A stretch of 64,000 nucleotides of DNA, from NCBI GenBank assembly GCA_030411725.1, contig MU839830.1, positions 434,001 to 498,000 on the forward strand. Reading direction: 5' to 3'. Positions 22,047 to 33,500 of the stretch are shown here, piece by piece. The notes beneath the pieces are model-generated. The model worked only from the letters and a program-made list of their open reading frames with translations. It was not told the origin of the DNA and ran no database searches. Numbering within the stretch: position 1 is the stretch's first letter; each line of letters opens with the position of its first letter. The translations under genes and the position numbers were made by a program. This DNA comes from Echria macrotheca (taxonomy: Eukaryota; Ascomycota; Sordariomycetes; Sordariales; Schizotheciaceae).

Positions 22047-25000
22047 TCATTCCTCTTCGCTGATTTCTTCGTCGTCTTCGGGTGACCAGCTCTCGAAGGC
22101 GAAGGAGATTTCTCTGGTGTCCTCAACAGGGGGAGCTGTTGACGACGGAGGACCGGTAGAAGTCGGACCAGCAGGACCAGGTCCAGCAGGCGGCGTCACA
22201 CCGCTGAACACCGAGGACGGTCTAGGTCCAGCAGGAGCAGGACCCGAAGGACCTGTCTCCATAGCCAGCCTAAACCTTAATCTCTCTGCTTCTTGCGAAG
22301 CGGAGAGACCAGACCGCGCCTCCCTAGGAGCTGGCTGCGGCCGTCCTCGAGATTGCTGTCGCAGTGCAATCTGCTCGGCCAGACTAGGTCCTGCTGGCGA
22401 CGGAGAACCAGCAACGGATGACGGGCGTTGCTGGGGCGTGGGAGATGACTGGCGGTACTGCTGGCGAAGTACCACCGGGCCGTCCGGACACGTCGTCGGA
22501 CCCTGGGAAAACAGGTCCGGGTGTGTCTGGCGCAACGGCCTCCACGGTGCCGTGGGAGGTGACTGCGGCGGAGGAGGTGGCGACGGAGTCGAAGGTTGCT
22601 CGCGGGCAGGAGCTGATGATGATGGTCCGGGGGCACCACCATCGTCGTTGGCTTGGCCTTCTGCCCCGGCTGCTTCGAACTCCGCTTGGATTCTGGCCGC
22701 CTCCTCTCGATTCCGACGAAGGATGTCCTGCAAGTTGGGGGCGAACTCGGCGACGGCGTCGGCAGGCACCGGGGCACCTATCGCAACCTCGACGAGCTCG
22801 TCCTCATCGTACTCGGACTCGCTTCCTTCGGCCTCAGCCTGCTGATCGTTGGCTTCGGCTTCCGCTGCAGCTTCCGCTGCGGCGAACTCGGCTTGGACTC
22901 TGGCCGCCTCCTCTTGGTTCCTGCGGATCATCTCCTGGACATTCGGAGCGAACTCGAGAACGGCGTCGGCCGGGACGGGACCCCCGACCACAACCTCGAC
23001 TTCCTCATACTCGTACTCGCTTTCCGCCTCAGCCTGGTCAGAATTGGCTTCGGTGGCTGCAGCTTGCGCTGCGGCGAATTCGGCTTGGAGTCGGGCCGCC
23101 TCCTCTTGGTTCCTCCGAATCATCTCCGCCACGTTGGGGGCAAACTCGGCAACGGCGTTGGGATTTGCTCGATGTTCTTCTTCAGCTCTGGCATGACGGG
23201 CCAAGCCTTCAGCATGGGCTTGGGCTGCTTGGGCTATGGCTTCAGCATCGCCTTCGGCCTGCTCTTGCATGAACTTGGCAAACTCCTCGTCGAAAGCTGC
23301 CTCGAGACCGTCGTCGTCGTCGTCGTTGCCTTGGAATGGGTCTGGACCAGGCGAGAGCACGATCCCGTCCACAGCGGCGAACGGGTTTTCGGTCATCTGG
23401 CTGCTCTCACCAAAGTCGACCTCATCCTCAGGTGTCGCCACCTGATATGCCCCTTCCGTGGCCGTCGAGATAGGCGTAGTCGGCGCTTGTACACTCCCCT
23501 GTACGTGCGACTCTGTACCCATCTGGACACCACCAACGCCACCACCACCGCCAAAGACAAATGCGTTCTGTCCCGACGCACCAGCAGCAGGAAGGCCGAA
23601 GACAAAGGAAGATCCCGAGAGACCACCCTCTGCCTGCCCGCCAGGTGTAGGCTGTCCCGAAGAACCGCCAAGCTGCGCCGGAGTTGCAGCAGCTTCCTGA
23701 CGGGCCTCCTCAGCCCGTGGTTGCGCAGTCGGGAACATCGGGGCCTGCGGAGCAGGAACCGACGCTCCGAAAGCGAACTGGAAGATTGGCGGCTGAGGAG
23801 TCGCCGGGGTTTGCACTGGCCCTGGTGCTGGTGCTGGTGTCGGGGCCGGAGGTGGTGGGGCGACCGACTGGGTGAACGAGAACGGTGTCGTTCCTACCGT
23901 CCCGGTCACCACAGCCGGACCCGCCGGAGCGCTCATCACCTCGTCGTCCATCCGGACGTCTGGCGCCGGCGCTTCCTCCCCCAGGTTGGAGGCCATCTCC
24001 TCGTCATCGTCGACCGCCGGGGCGGCCGACAATGGGAGAGGATGGGTGCCCGAAAACACAGGAAGCGAGGGAATCGGCGGCGCAGACTCCATCTGGGTGT
24101 CCTCGGTGAGCTCTTGCGGCGGCGGCGGGGGGAGAGAAAAGGCCCATTGCGGGGAATCTTCTTGGTCGACGACGATGTGCTCCGGGGCTTCTTCTAGGCT
24201 CATTCCCGCGAATGTCGCCAGAAGACCTTGACCGTCCGGATGTGGGTAATTGTCATCATCGTCGTCTCCGTCCGAATCATCCAGACCTGAGCCTGTGTCC
24301 ATTTCGTCCTCTGAATCGAAATAGGGCACAGGTTCCGATCCCGCATCTGAACCTTCTCCCTCTTGGTCAGCGCAGTCCTCTGGGAGGGACCGGTACGCCA
24401 ACCACTTCTCTTCCAAACCAGAGCCCACCTTCACCAAACCGTCAGCAGTGACAGCGCCCTCCACAGCGCCGCAGGGTTGCGACAGGTTCGGTTCATCGGT
24501 AGGCGGGCCAACGACGACTGGGACGGCGACGGCAACAGTCTCCGAAGTGCCTTGCCCTCCGAAGAGAGAAAGACCCTCCAGTTCCTGCGCCAGCTCCGAG
24601 ATGATGTCGTCGCCGTCGGCCCCTCCAGACGGCACCGCTTCCTCCGCGGCGGTGTTGTCGTCCGGACTCTGGCTTGTGGTCTCCTCAAGAGCACTCAAGG
24701 AGTCTGCGTCGGACTGGTAAGGCGGCTGAGGAGACGGGCCGGGGATGATGGCCGCCTCCTCCTGGCTCCCAGACTCAACTGGAATGCCAGTGCCTGCATG
24801 CGTCCCCGACTGAACGGGGAGGATCGCATGTCCCTCGTGATCCCCGGGCTGGGTCTCACTGTCCTTGCTTGTCTCCTTGGGGGCGGTCTGCGGCGTCAAG
24901 CTCGGAGGAAAGAACGGAGGAGTCAGCGAGTCCAATTTCTTGGACTCATCTTCATCCATCTGCTGTCCCACTGGGGTGGTGGGGACAACAGACGGGCCCG

Positions 25001-26126
25001 CCAACTCAATGGCGCTGCCCGTGTTCTCGTGGATCCCTTGGGGTGCGGGAGAGCCACAATCCTCCTGACTCCCAGACTGAACTGGAACGTCGCTGAACTT
25101 GAGCCGCAGTCGCCGGTGCTGGTGGCTCTGTCTCTTGAGGAGACGCTTGAAGAGGGCGGCCTCATCGAACGCCTTCTTGCCGTACGGTGACGTGGGCGGC
25201 GCTGCGTGGAAGTGCTTGGTGACTTGGTCACCGGGCGTCGAAGGTCCCGCGAGGGCCTCCGCTTCCGTTTTCCCGATCAACTGATCGACAAGCGCAGCAT
25301 CCGCAAGTGTCTCCGTAGTCTGTGTGGCGATACTCTTGAGCCTCGGGGCCACATGGTTCTCGAGTGCGTGCTCGCGGTCGAGCGCGCGCAGGACCAACTC
25401 AGCTTCGCGCAAGCGCTCCGCCAGGTCAGCCTCGCGCACGCGGTGTGCCCGCTCAGCGTCGCGCAACCGCTCGTGGAGACGGTCGGCTGCGTTCTGCTTG
25501 CACGTGAGAAGGTCGAGTTCCATGTCGAGGTGTTCTTGGCTCCGAGTGTCGAGTTCGCGCTGAAGACGGTCGATGAGATCCTTGTTCTTGACGATGGCAT
25601 CCTCGATGGCATGTATCCTTGCCTGTACCGACATTACCTCCCAGTCGGCACAAGACGATACGCGCTGCCAAAGAGTCATCGTCGGAGGGGCGCGGCATGT
25701 TGTCCAAGCAATGGGCGACAGGTTCCTATGAGGGACCGGTTCCTGTCGCCCAGCTCTCCGTCCGCCGCAGAACTCGGGGAAGCCCTTGACCTTCGCCCAG
25801 GTAGCCAATGATTGATTGACGCGATTGGCTACCTCACGGTTGATGGCGTCGATTCGCAGGCATTGGCGTTGGTACTCCCCGACGAGTTCACGGAACGCCA
25901 TGTCCGTCTTGGCGCGCAGCTTCTGGTTCTCGAAAACCCAGTCGGCCAGATTCCAGAGCTGGTTGTGAACATAAGCCTTGGTCCTATAGAACCGCAGCTC
26001 AGCCGCAACCAACCAGGAGAGGGCCATGGAGGAAACCAGGGAGACGAGAGACCAGAGAGGAGCGCAGACAGACCTGGCGAGGAAGAGGCCGACGCGGAAC
26101 ACGGATGTGACAGCTGATGCCACCAT
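22047..26126 (-). CDS. Very large disordered protein with hydrophobic N-terminus, coiled coil and internal repeats; unknown function
   Basis: Continuous frame of 1359 residues from the ATG at 26126. I do not recognise the family. Residues about 5-45 contain one or two hydrophobic segments (VGLFLARSVCAPLWSLVSL, SSMALSWLVAAELRFY). A coiled coil spans about 60-270 (IDRLQRELDTRSQEHLDMEL, then READLAERLREAELVLRAL). The long middle is disordered, acidic and Pro-rich, with scattered FxF/FG-type motifs (TPFSFTQ, FQFAFGAS, SSFVFGLP, NAFVFGGG) and an NPF (ENPFAAVDG). Three repeats with the core EFAPNxxxxxRRNxEEAAR follow. The tail is Pro/Ser-rich and ends acidic (EDDEEISEEE). Residues about 115-168 (GFPEFCGG to CADWEV) have a different composition and could be a retained in-frame intron. 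The gene might instead be fused by splicing to the small upstream frame ending at 26148. Confidence 0.6.
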   Translation of the reverse strand: MVASAVTSVFRVGLFLARSVCAPLWSLVSLVSSMALSWLVAAELRFYRTKAYVHNQLWNLADWVFENQKLRAKTDMAFRELVGEYQRQCLRIDAINREVANRVNQSLATWAKVKGFPEFCGGRRAGRQEPVPHRNLSPIAWTTCRAPPTMTLWQRVSSCADWEVMSVQARIHAIEDAIVKNKDLIDRLQRELDTRSQEHLDMELDLLTCKQNAADRLHERLRDAERAHRVREADLAERLREAELVLRALDREHALENHVAPRLKSIATQTTETLADAALVDQLIGKTEAEALAGPSTPGDQVTKHFHAAPPTSPYGKKAFDEAALFKRLLKRQSHQHRRLRLKFSDVPVQSGSQEDCGSPAPQGIHENTGSAIELAGPSVVPTTPVGQQMDEDESKKLDSLTPPFFPPSLTPQTAPKETSKDSETQPGDHEGHAILPVQSGTHAGTGIPVESGSQEEAAIIPGPSPQPPYQSDADSLSALEETTSQSPDDNTAAEEAVPSGGADGDDIISELAQELEGLSLFGGQGTSETVAVAVPVVVGPPTDEPNLSQPCGAVEGAVTADGLVKVGSGLEEKWLAYRSLPEDCADQEGEGSDAGSEPVPYFDSEDEMDTGSGLDDSDGDDDDDNYPHPDGQGLLATFAGMSLEEAPEHIVVDQEDSPQWAFSLPPPPPQELTEDTQMESAPPIPSLPVFSGTHPLPLSAAPAVDDDEEMASNLGEEAPAPDVRMDDEVMSAPAGPAVVTGTVGTTPFSFTQSVAPPPPAPTPAPAPGPVQTPATPQPPIFQFAFGASVPAPQAPMFPTAQPRAEEARQEAAATPAQLGGSSGQPTPGGQAEGGLSGSSFVFGLPAAGASGQNAFVFGGGGGVGGVQMGTESHVQGSVQAPTTPISTATEGAYQVATPEDEVDFGESSQMTENPFAAVDGIVLSPGPDPFQGNDDDDDGLEAAFDEEFAKFMQEQAEGDAEAIAQAAQAHAEGLARHARAEEEHRANPNAVAEFAPNVAEMIRRNQEEAARLQAEFAAAQAAATEANSDQAEAESEYEYEEVEVVVGGPVPADAVLEFAPNVQEMIRRNQEEAARVQAEFAAAEAAAEAEANDQQAEAEGSESEYDEDELVEVAIGAPVPADAVAEFAPNLQDILRRNREEAARIQAEFEAAGAEGQANDDGGAPGPSSSAPAREQPSTPSPPPPPQSPPTAPWRPLRQTHPDLFSQGPTTCPDGPVVLRQQYRQSSPTPQQRPSSVAGSPSPAGPSLAEQIALRQQSRGRPQPAPREARSGLSASQEAERLRFRLAMETGPSGPAPAGPRPSSVFSGVTPPAGPGPAGPTSTGPPSSTAPPVEDTREISFAFESWSPEDDEEISEEE
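22650..23170 (-). repeat. Three intragenic repeats of about 65-70 codons
   Basis: Three copies in the large unknown protein, with the EFAPN core at about 22,740, 22,950 and 23,145. Spacing is roughly 210 and 195 bp. Each copy has PxADAVxEFAPN (first copy AVAEFAPN), then an RRNxEEAARxQAEF helix, an Ala/Glu-rich stretch and, in two copies, an acidic SEYxEDE or SEYEYEE block. This indicates duplication within the gene. Confidence 0.85.
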
Positions 26127-26147
26127 TCCAAAACCTGGACACGCGCC

Positions 26148-26501
26148 CTAAGCCGCGACCAGGAAAGGAACAGCAGGCATCAACAGGAATGCCACGAGAA
26201 TTGTCCATGTGACGGCACTGCTAACAGTACCGTCGAGGATTTCTTCCTGGACGAGTTTCCCCGTCCAATCCGCTGCGTCAGCGATTCCCACCGCGAGGTG
26301 GGCCACGACCAAGGTGATGTATGACCTCATCACCGAGGTCGTGGTGTCGATGGCGCCATAGACCATGTTGAATAGGAGGCCTATGACGGACTCCATCGAC
26401 GAGAAGAGGCCTGCGACAAGCAAGTTAGCGGCTAATTCGTGAAAGTTTATCAAAAGGCCGGTGTATGTCGCTTGGGGAATGGAGAATCCAAACAAGAACA
26501 T
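26148..26501 (-). CDS. Small multi-pass membrane protein, or first exon of the large gene
   Basis: ATG at 26501 in good context (AAC before ATG), 117 residues, stop at 26148. Three hydrophobic segments are visible: about residues 12-50 (LAANLLVAGLFSSMESVIG), 65-82 (SYITLVVAHLAVGIADAA) and 95-117 (AVTWTILVAFLLMPAVPFL). There is no recognisable family. The stop lies only 21 bp before the ATG of the 1359-residue frame on the same strand, far closer than any other gene pair here. A splice from a GTACTG donor at 26230 to a CCAG acceptor at 26135 (96 nt) would join residue 90 in frame to that protein, but the donor and branch are weak. Either reading remains possible. Confidence 0.45.
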   Translation of the reverse strand: MFLFGFSIPQATYTGLLINFHELAANLLVAGLFSSMESVIGLLFNMVYGAIDTTTSVMRSYITLVVAHLAVGIADAADWTGKLVQEEILDGTVSSAVTWTILVAFLLMPAVPFLVAA

Positions 26502-29500
26502 GTTGAGACTCTGGTGTTTCGTTTGGATGTGGTGTGGTTGGGCGGGAAATGGAGTTGGAAGGCTGTGGGATTGCGGGCAGAAGGTATGGAGAATGTGAAA
26601 CAAATGATCCAAACACAGCGACTAACTGTCCTGGACAACAATGACCAGAGAGACATAGAAGGCAAAAGTGAAGTCAACTGATGATGTGAAGTGCATGTCT
26701 GACATGTCCAACACAGCATCGGTCGCAAACACTAATGACTACAAACAACCATGACACGACTCGACTGTCTATGAGGAGTGACTATGTATTGACACTTGTC
26801 GCTACACACATCTCGACTGAAGAGTGTGGTCATGGTGTTGTGAGGCAATTGGGAAGCGAAGGGTGGTGGTGATGAGGGAAGTCACGTGACTTTGGGCAAA
26901 GGAGGCATAACAAGCCCACTGGGGCATGTCCAGCGTCCGAAATCTCGGTTTCAGAGAAAACCTTGATCTGGGAGTAATGGATACATGACGGGGGACTAGG
27001 ACTGGGTATATGATGCTGTGCCATGGACAAATGCAGAGGGAATTGAATAAGTGGTGGTGGTGGACGTATCGGACAGCTTGCCCAGCGACTTCGCCAGACA
27101 TGCGGACCGGGCAGACCGAGGGGCAGATGTGGGAATGAATGTGAGGGCGAATGCAATTGCGCAATGGGGCAGAAGGGGATGGGAAATGAGAATACATACC
27201 ATACTCATTGAAGTAATCAAGACAGGGCTCGATCACTTCCGTGAGCATGACCTCACGGTTGGCCACCAGGGCGGCGACCAGGAGAACAGCAAGCGACGGA
27301 TGCATCGCAAATGAAAATCGCGTGATAAGTGCGATTTGAGGTAATAAGTCTGCTCGCGAGAGCAGAAGAAGAGAGACTTGGTCGTCGGTAACAAATCTTA
27401 AACGCGAACGGCGAGAGTGCGGTTGCTAGTCAGATTGCTATCGTTGCGGAAATCGGTGGCTTGCTTGTTGAAGAAGAAAAGAGGAAGAAGAGGAGCGGAG
27501 GCCAGAAAAAAAACCTAAGTAGGCCGCCAGGCGTGGGGGACCCACCGGGTCGACGATGACCCTGGTGAGCCAATGAGGGCCCACCGTTCAAAAAAGTCGT
27601 ACACGCCCGCAGGTACTCACATTGGGCTGGAGTCCCAATTAGGAAGGGAGGGCAGCCGGTGGGGGGCCCACGGAGAGGGTGACAACCAAAATAGGGCGGG
27701 AGGATGGCATTTGGTCGCATCTCGAGAACCATTTGAGGCTTCATGATGATGGCAGAGCCATTAGACAGTTATACATAGACTATATATACGCTTGGAGGTT
27801 TGATTCAGCTCCTTGAGGTTATCTTTGGACTTCTTTGGACTCCTTTAGCGCGCCAGAATGCGGTTTTCTCGTCCCCAGACAAAGCATCTTGAGTCCCATA
27901 TTTGTTCCAGACGCGCTGACTTTGTGCCTTGCTTGGGATCTCCCCAGCGAAGACGCTTTGGATGGACCCGGGACCAGAGGCAAAGCTGCCAGCGCTGGCT
28001 CGCGATGTTGAGCCGCCAGATTGGAGAAACAGCAGAGCGACCAGAACATCACGGCGAAGATCATCAGGTAAACGATCACGAGAATGGTATTCAATCACTC
28101 GATAACTCGAGACTCTTCAGCTAACCAAGTCTTCACAGAATATTCCTGTCCTCGACCGAGTCCCAGACCCGCGATCGCCTCTAGGCAAGGACCCCGCGTC
28201 GCCCGATTGCTACCAAGGCTCGAGACCACATTACATCACGGGGCGTGTGTTCAAAAGAAGGACAATACGATGAGAATCCCGTCTTTCCTTGGGCCGGTCT
28301 CAGGTTCTCGCGTCTCGTAGGTGATGAGAAGCCGAGACGAGACTGGGAATACCTTCGGAATCAGCGGTACTGCGGCCGTGATCCTCGCGACGCGGCTTTG
28401 GCCGAGGTGGGAATACAGTGAATACCATCCCAGATGAAGTTCAAGCATATATTGGGACGAGAAGATCGCGATGGGCATCGTTTCCTATTGCCTACAGGAA
28501 TACACATCAGGGCGCGTCACTCAAGACAAGCTTCATTTGGTTGGTACACCACCAGCGTATATACACAATTCTATAATAGAAGATATCACAAACACAACAC
28601 GGAGCCAGTGCCATGATGTGACTACTATAGACCAAACCTGCTTGCTTTGCCCTGCCCCATCATCTCTATGATAGTCTAAACAATGCCTGGAAATCCATCA
28701 CAATCTTTCCCTGGGCCAGCAAACAGACGTGACTCATCAGGCTTCAAGCAATGTCATTTGCGGCTAGTAACCATGATGATAATCATCACGGGGATTGACG
28801 TTCAGAATAATATATTGGAGATTATCGACGAGAAGCCGGATACTGCTAGGACTATCCTACAAATCATCAGGTAGAAGTGAAACATCACGAATACGGCGTG
28901 AACATATCAAGAAAAGAGGGGCATATAGCAGATGACAATATATCCATGGAGAAGACAACCTCAACTGGAAGCTCAGCCTAGATTCTATCAACCAGACCAC
29001 AGAGACATGATGAATACTCCATGAGACGAGATTCCGTGGATCAAGAATATTGTCAGCAAACCACCAAACACCAAGAATATCAGGGTATCAAGCAGCATAT
29101 ATCAAGAGACAGTCCCCTCTTCAACACGTGGTATCACTGTAGGGCAAGCTATGGAAGTAATGAATACAAACGGAGCCATTTCCAGGCTCGAGATATCATT
29201 CTAGCTATATCTACGGCACGAGTATTAGAGAGTCATCACAAAGATCCCAAAGTAATTAGAATCTTCATTTCACGGACCAATATAACTCAGATCAATAAGC
29301 AGAGAGACAACCCTCCACAGGGCGCCATCAAAAACAGACCCGAAGCGTACACCCAAAAGCGAACAGAAGACACACAGTATCAATCAATCCTGCCAACCTC
29401 GGAAGCCCTAAAAACGTTTCCTCCAAAACACACAAAACTGTGCAAGCAAACCCTCTCAAATACCCACCACCCACCGCCCACCGCCTACACAATCCCAATC

Positions 29501-30517
29501 CCCCGTCACCCGCAAAAACAATTCAAAAAATAATAAAAAACTCTGCAATGCCAACCCACCGCCCACGCAGCTCAAGTCGTATCCAAATATATCCAAACCC
29601 CCATTCCAAATTGAAAACCCAAAAATTTGCAAAGCCAAAAGATTTCAAATGCCCTCCCGAAAAAATAAGGGGGGATTGTTTACTGCGCCCGTACCACGGA
29701 AACGACGCACCACGTCAAAATAAGCTCAGATAGCACTGCAGATCCCGGGGTTCGCTTGTGCGACCACTTCCCCACACCCACACTCCCAGTGTCACTCAGC
29801 CCTATGCGTCATACCCACCAACCCAACCCACCAAATCCCAACCCACCCTGTCAGTGTCGCACCACACGAAAAAAAAACCACAACCCACGGGCAGACTTTG
29901 CAGCAGGGACACTGCTGTGAATATCATCGTGGTTATTATGTACAATACAGTACTGCATTTGGTCAGTCGCGGCGTTAAATCCATGTCTTCTTCCCACCTG
30001 CTGTGCGCATTTTCATTTCCCATTATTTCAATCAGATCCATCGCACCCTCCCTGCTGAATGGTTTACGAGCACGAAAGGCCGTGACAAGACCTTTTTGCC
30101 AGTCTCGTCATTCCGAAATCGCATATCTCTACCGTTGCAGGTTATAATGTGTATCGCGCGCAGCTAGTGTATTGCACACAAACTATTCCGTAGCTGCGAA
30201 AAGGGCGAGGAATTAATCCGGCTGCAGAAATGATGCATCCCCTCCCAAGATGCAAGTTTGAGAGATTGCCTCCCAGACCCAGCCATTAGACTCACACACA
30301 GCAAACACAGCGACAATGTCATGCAGTAAACCGCACGCTCAATAGAAAAATCATATACTCTGACAAATCCATACCGAGTACTCCATATCCTATCACCGGC
30401 CAAACCGCCCAGTCATTGCACAGTCCATCATTACAAGGGGGTATCATCCCGTCCATACCCAACCATCCCATTCCCACACACACACGCCCCAACTCCGATA
30501 TCCCTCATCCAGAACCA
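26502..30517. other. 4-kb region without a convincing gene
   Basis: It contains short frames only. From about 28.4 to 29.7 kb base composition drops toward AT with many CA and TA steps. Around 29.8-30.5 kb there is C/A-rich low-complexity sequence. Candidate small frames with hydrophobic starts are seen on the minus strand at 27305 and near 28090, but neither can be completed. No transposase, tRNA or tandem array was seen. Confidence 0.5.
27200..27305 (-). CDS. Possible first exon of an unresolved small gene
   Basis: ATG at 27305 opens a frame with a signal-like start (MHPSLAVLLVAALVANREVM) followed by an acidic segment. It ends in a strong donor (TATG then GTATGT) at 27199. No matching downstream exon could be fixed with confidence. 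It may be chance, a non-coding transcript, or the 5' exon of something spliced into the 26.5-kb frame. Confidence 0.2.
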
Positions 30518-33500
30518 TCACTTCTGCGCCACAGCCTGCCCCTTAGCCATCAACTTATCACGCAGTTCCAGCATAGCATCGCTCCAAACCGTCTTCCCCG
30601 CGTCGCCCGTGACCCGTCCACCGAGTCTACCCGCCAAGAACTCGCCCATCTTGACCGTATTAAACGGCTCGCCATACACCACCTTAGCCTCGGGCGTCGC
30701 CGTCACCTCCAGCCCCTCGGGCCCGACACTACTATACAAATGTATCTTGACCTCGACCCGCGTCTTGAGCGGCGCCAGCAGCAGCGACGACGTGACGCAC
30801 ACCGACGAGTCCGACGTCTTGGCCACCGTCGTCGGGAACGTGATGTTCAGGAACCGCGCCTGCTTGGCCACGCTGTTCGCCTTGTCCCAGCCCGAGCTGA
30901 CCTCGCGCACGAGCTGCTGCACCGACGTGGTCGCCTGCGGCAGGGCTCGCACGCGGTCGCGGATGCACTGCAAAAAGAATTCCCGTTCGGGCGTCGACGG
31001 CACCGCGTTGAACTCGCGGTTTGCTGCAATGTACCATATGTCGATGCTCGTATTTTGCTTTCTCTGGGCCGCCTGGGCAAACGCGACGGCGTCAAACACC
31101 AGCTCAATCTCCCGCTTGTACGACATCGACAGTGTAGTCCCGGAAATCCCGGTGATCGCCCAGCCGTGCTTTTTCTCCAGCGCGTCGACCCGTGCTATGC
31201 ATCGTTAGCATACCTTCCAAAATTGATTCTCACAAAAACTCACTCTTGATGGCGCTGATCTCAGAAGGACTCCATCCCCGACACTCCTCCCGGACCTTGT
31301 CGGCTTCCTTGATCTCGTCGAGACACTCTTGCTTGCGCTTCGCCAGCGATGCCGCAGTCTTCTCTGATTCCTCCACCTCGGCGCGGAGCTCGGCGATCTG
31401 CTTCATCCTCTCCGCAATCGCCTTGTCCGTTGCCACGAGCTGCTCCCGCGCCTTCTGGAGCTCTTCCGGATCCGACTCGGCCAGCTCCCGCGCCACCGCT
31501 TCCAGATCCTCATGTTCCCGCTCGAGCGACTGTACGCGGTCTGTCATCTCCGGAAGTACCGACGACAATAGCTCCTGTTGCTTCTTCAGCACCTTGTCGT
31601 CGTGGTCCATGCCCTCGGCAATGTTCACCAGGCCCTCCTTGAGCCCGTCCTGGAGCTTCATCCGCCACTCGTACCACATGGCCTTGCTCAGAAGTCGCGC
31701 GTGGCTCTTGACGTTCTTAAACTGGTTGTCCATGAGCATCTTGAACTCGGGCGTCGCCGAGATGTACTCCCGGAACAGGGGCGGGTTCTCTTCGAAGGTC
31801 TCTGTCTCGATTTCGCGCACAATGCGACGGCCTTCCGCGATGTACTTTTTCAGTTCGCGGCATGACTAGACACGTTAGCAGATACCAGAACGCGCAATCG
31901 ACAAACTTACATGTTGATAGAGCTCCAACATAGGCACGGTGCATGCACCTGCAACGACACACTTTTCCAGCGACACATCCTCTTTCCCATCCGGAGCCGA
32001 ACTGTCCCGTGATGCGCTTGGCGCCACGGTAAACCTCCGCTTTGTCGTCGTCAGCTCCATGAAACGGATGCTCGTCATGTTGAGGAAGTCCTGGAGATGA
32101 ATGCGCTCCCCATCATCGTCTTCCTGCATATCAATGTCATCCAACGCCGCTGTGTGTTCGAAGTCGACTGTATTAGTCGGCTGGTCGTCAACAAACTTGA
32201 AACGACCCAGCGCCTTGGGCGAAGACGCCTTCTTGGGCGACGGTGCAGTAGTCGGAGTGATGTTCTCTGTGAGCGTGTTATCGGCGCTACGAAGACCAGC
32301 CCGTGTTTTCCGGCCTGTCGTTGTCTCCGCCTTGGAAGGAGGTGACTGCAGCTTCACGTTCTTGACCGGGCTGCCTTGGAGGTTCTTGAGCCGTTTCACG
32401 CCGTCCATATCCTCCGCCTCGTCGTCGCTAAGCTCTGCCGGACGCTTCCCCAGCAAGCCTCGCGCGCTTCCTACATGCAAGCTCTTGCGGCCACGAAGCG
32501 GGTTCTTCTTCGGACTCAGTCCCTCAATCATCTCCTTGAGACTCTGCGTACTCTCGGGACCGTCCTGTTCGCCATCCGCCTCGCGCTGAAGAATTCGGCG
32601 GCTGTTCTCCTTCTCTTCCTCTTCTTCGCGGTCCTTGTCTATCTCGGCCGCCATGACGCGAGGGTCTGCAAAAGACACGCCGCGGCGCGCATTTGTCGCC
32701 TTACCCGGCGTAAAACTGCCCGCCGCATCTCCGAGCGACTCTCGACGGTCGAAGATCTGAGCAACCTTTGGCGACCCCAGCCCCGGCCGATCAGCACCGA
32801 CACCAGAAAGGCGACGTCCCTGGGGGGTCAGCACAACGCGAGGAGTGCTGGCGCCAGTTTCCGGGTCGTGACGGAAGAGTTTCTTCGCCTTGGAGGGCGA
32901 GCCTGGTGTGGTCTTGGCCGGAGACCCTTGACGCACCGGAGAGCTCGAGCGGCTACCAATCATCACAGGGGTTGCCTTTGACCTGGTTGGCGTCCGTGTC
33001 TTGGCTGCCGGGCTTGGCTCGGGAGTGGTGGCTTTCAGAGGGGACCTGGCCCGGACCGGCGACTTCGGCGGTGAGACACTGCGGGATGTGCTTCGCCGCG
33101 GGCCTCTGCCCTTGAAGGCGGCCGGCTCTGGGTTCGGCTCGGCGGGTAGTGTATCCGCTACAGGCTTCTCCAATGATGGTATAATCTCAGTCGAGGCTGT
33201 GACGGACGGCTCAGGCTCATTTACTTCTTCCTCCATGACTTTCTTTGCTGCAGAGCGAGCCTCGGGCGTCGGGGCGAGGACAGATTTGATGATGCTGCCG
33301 ACTGCCATAGTCATGTCCATGCCTATGGTCTCGTCGTCCACATCCTCCACGTTATCGGCCGGCAGGATTCGCCCGACCGCTGTCGTCATGTCCATAAGTG
33401 AAACTTCGTCCTCCTCTGCAGCAATTGTCTCTCGTCGGTTGCCCTTTGCGACAGAGCTAATCGCATTTCCGCCAAGAACAGCGCCGATGGCAGTAGTCAT

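Noticed and set aside
22117..24197. Long open frames on the plus strand (up to 514 codons) opposite the large unknown gene
   Set aside because: They mirror the GC-rich, repetitive codon pattern of the minus-strand gene, have Arg/Gly/Ser-biased composition and no domain.
29021..29533. A 170-codon plus-strand frame in the gene desert
   Set aside because: Lys/Thr/His/Gln-rich, low-complexity translation in AT-shifted DNA, with no domain or neighbouring exon support.
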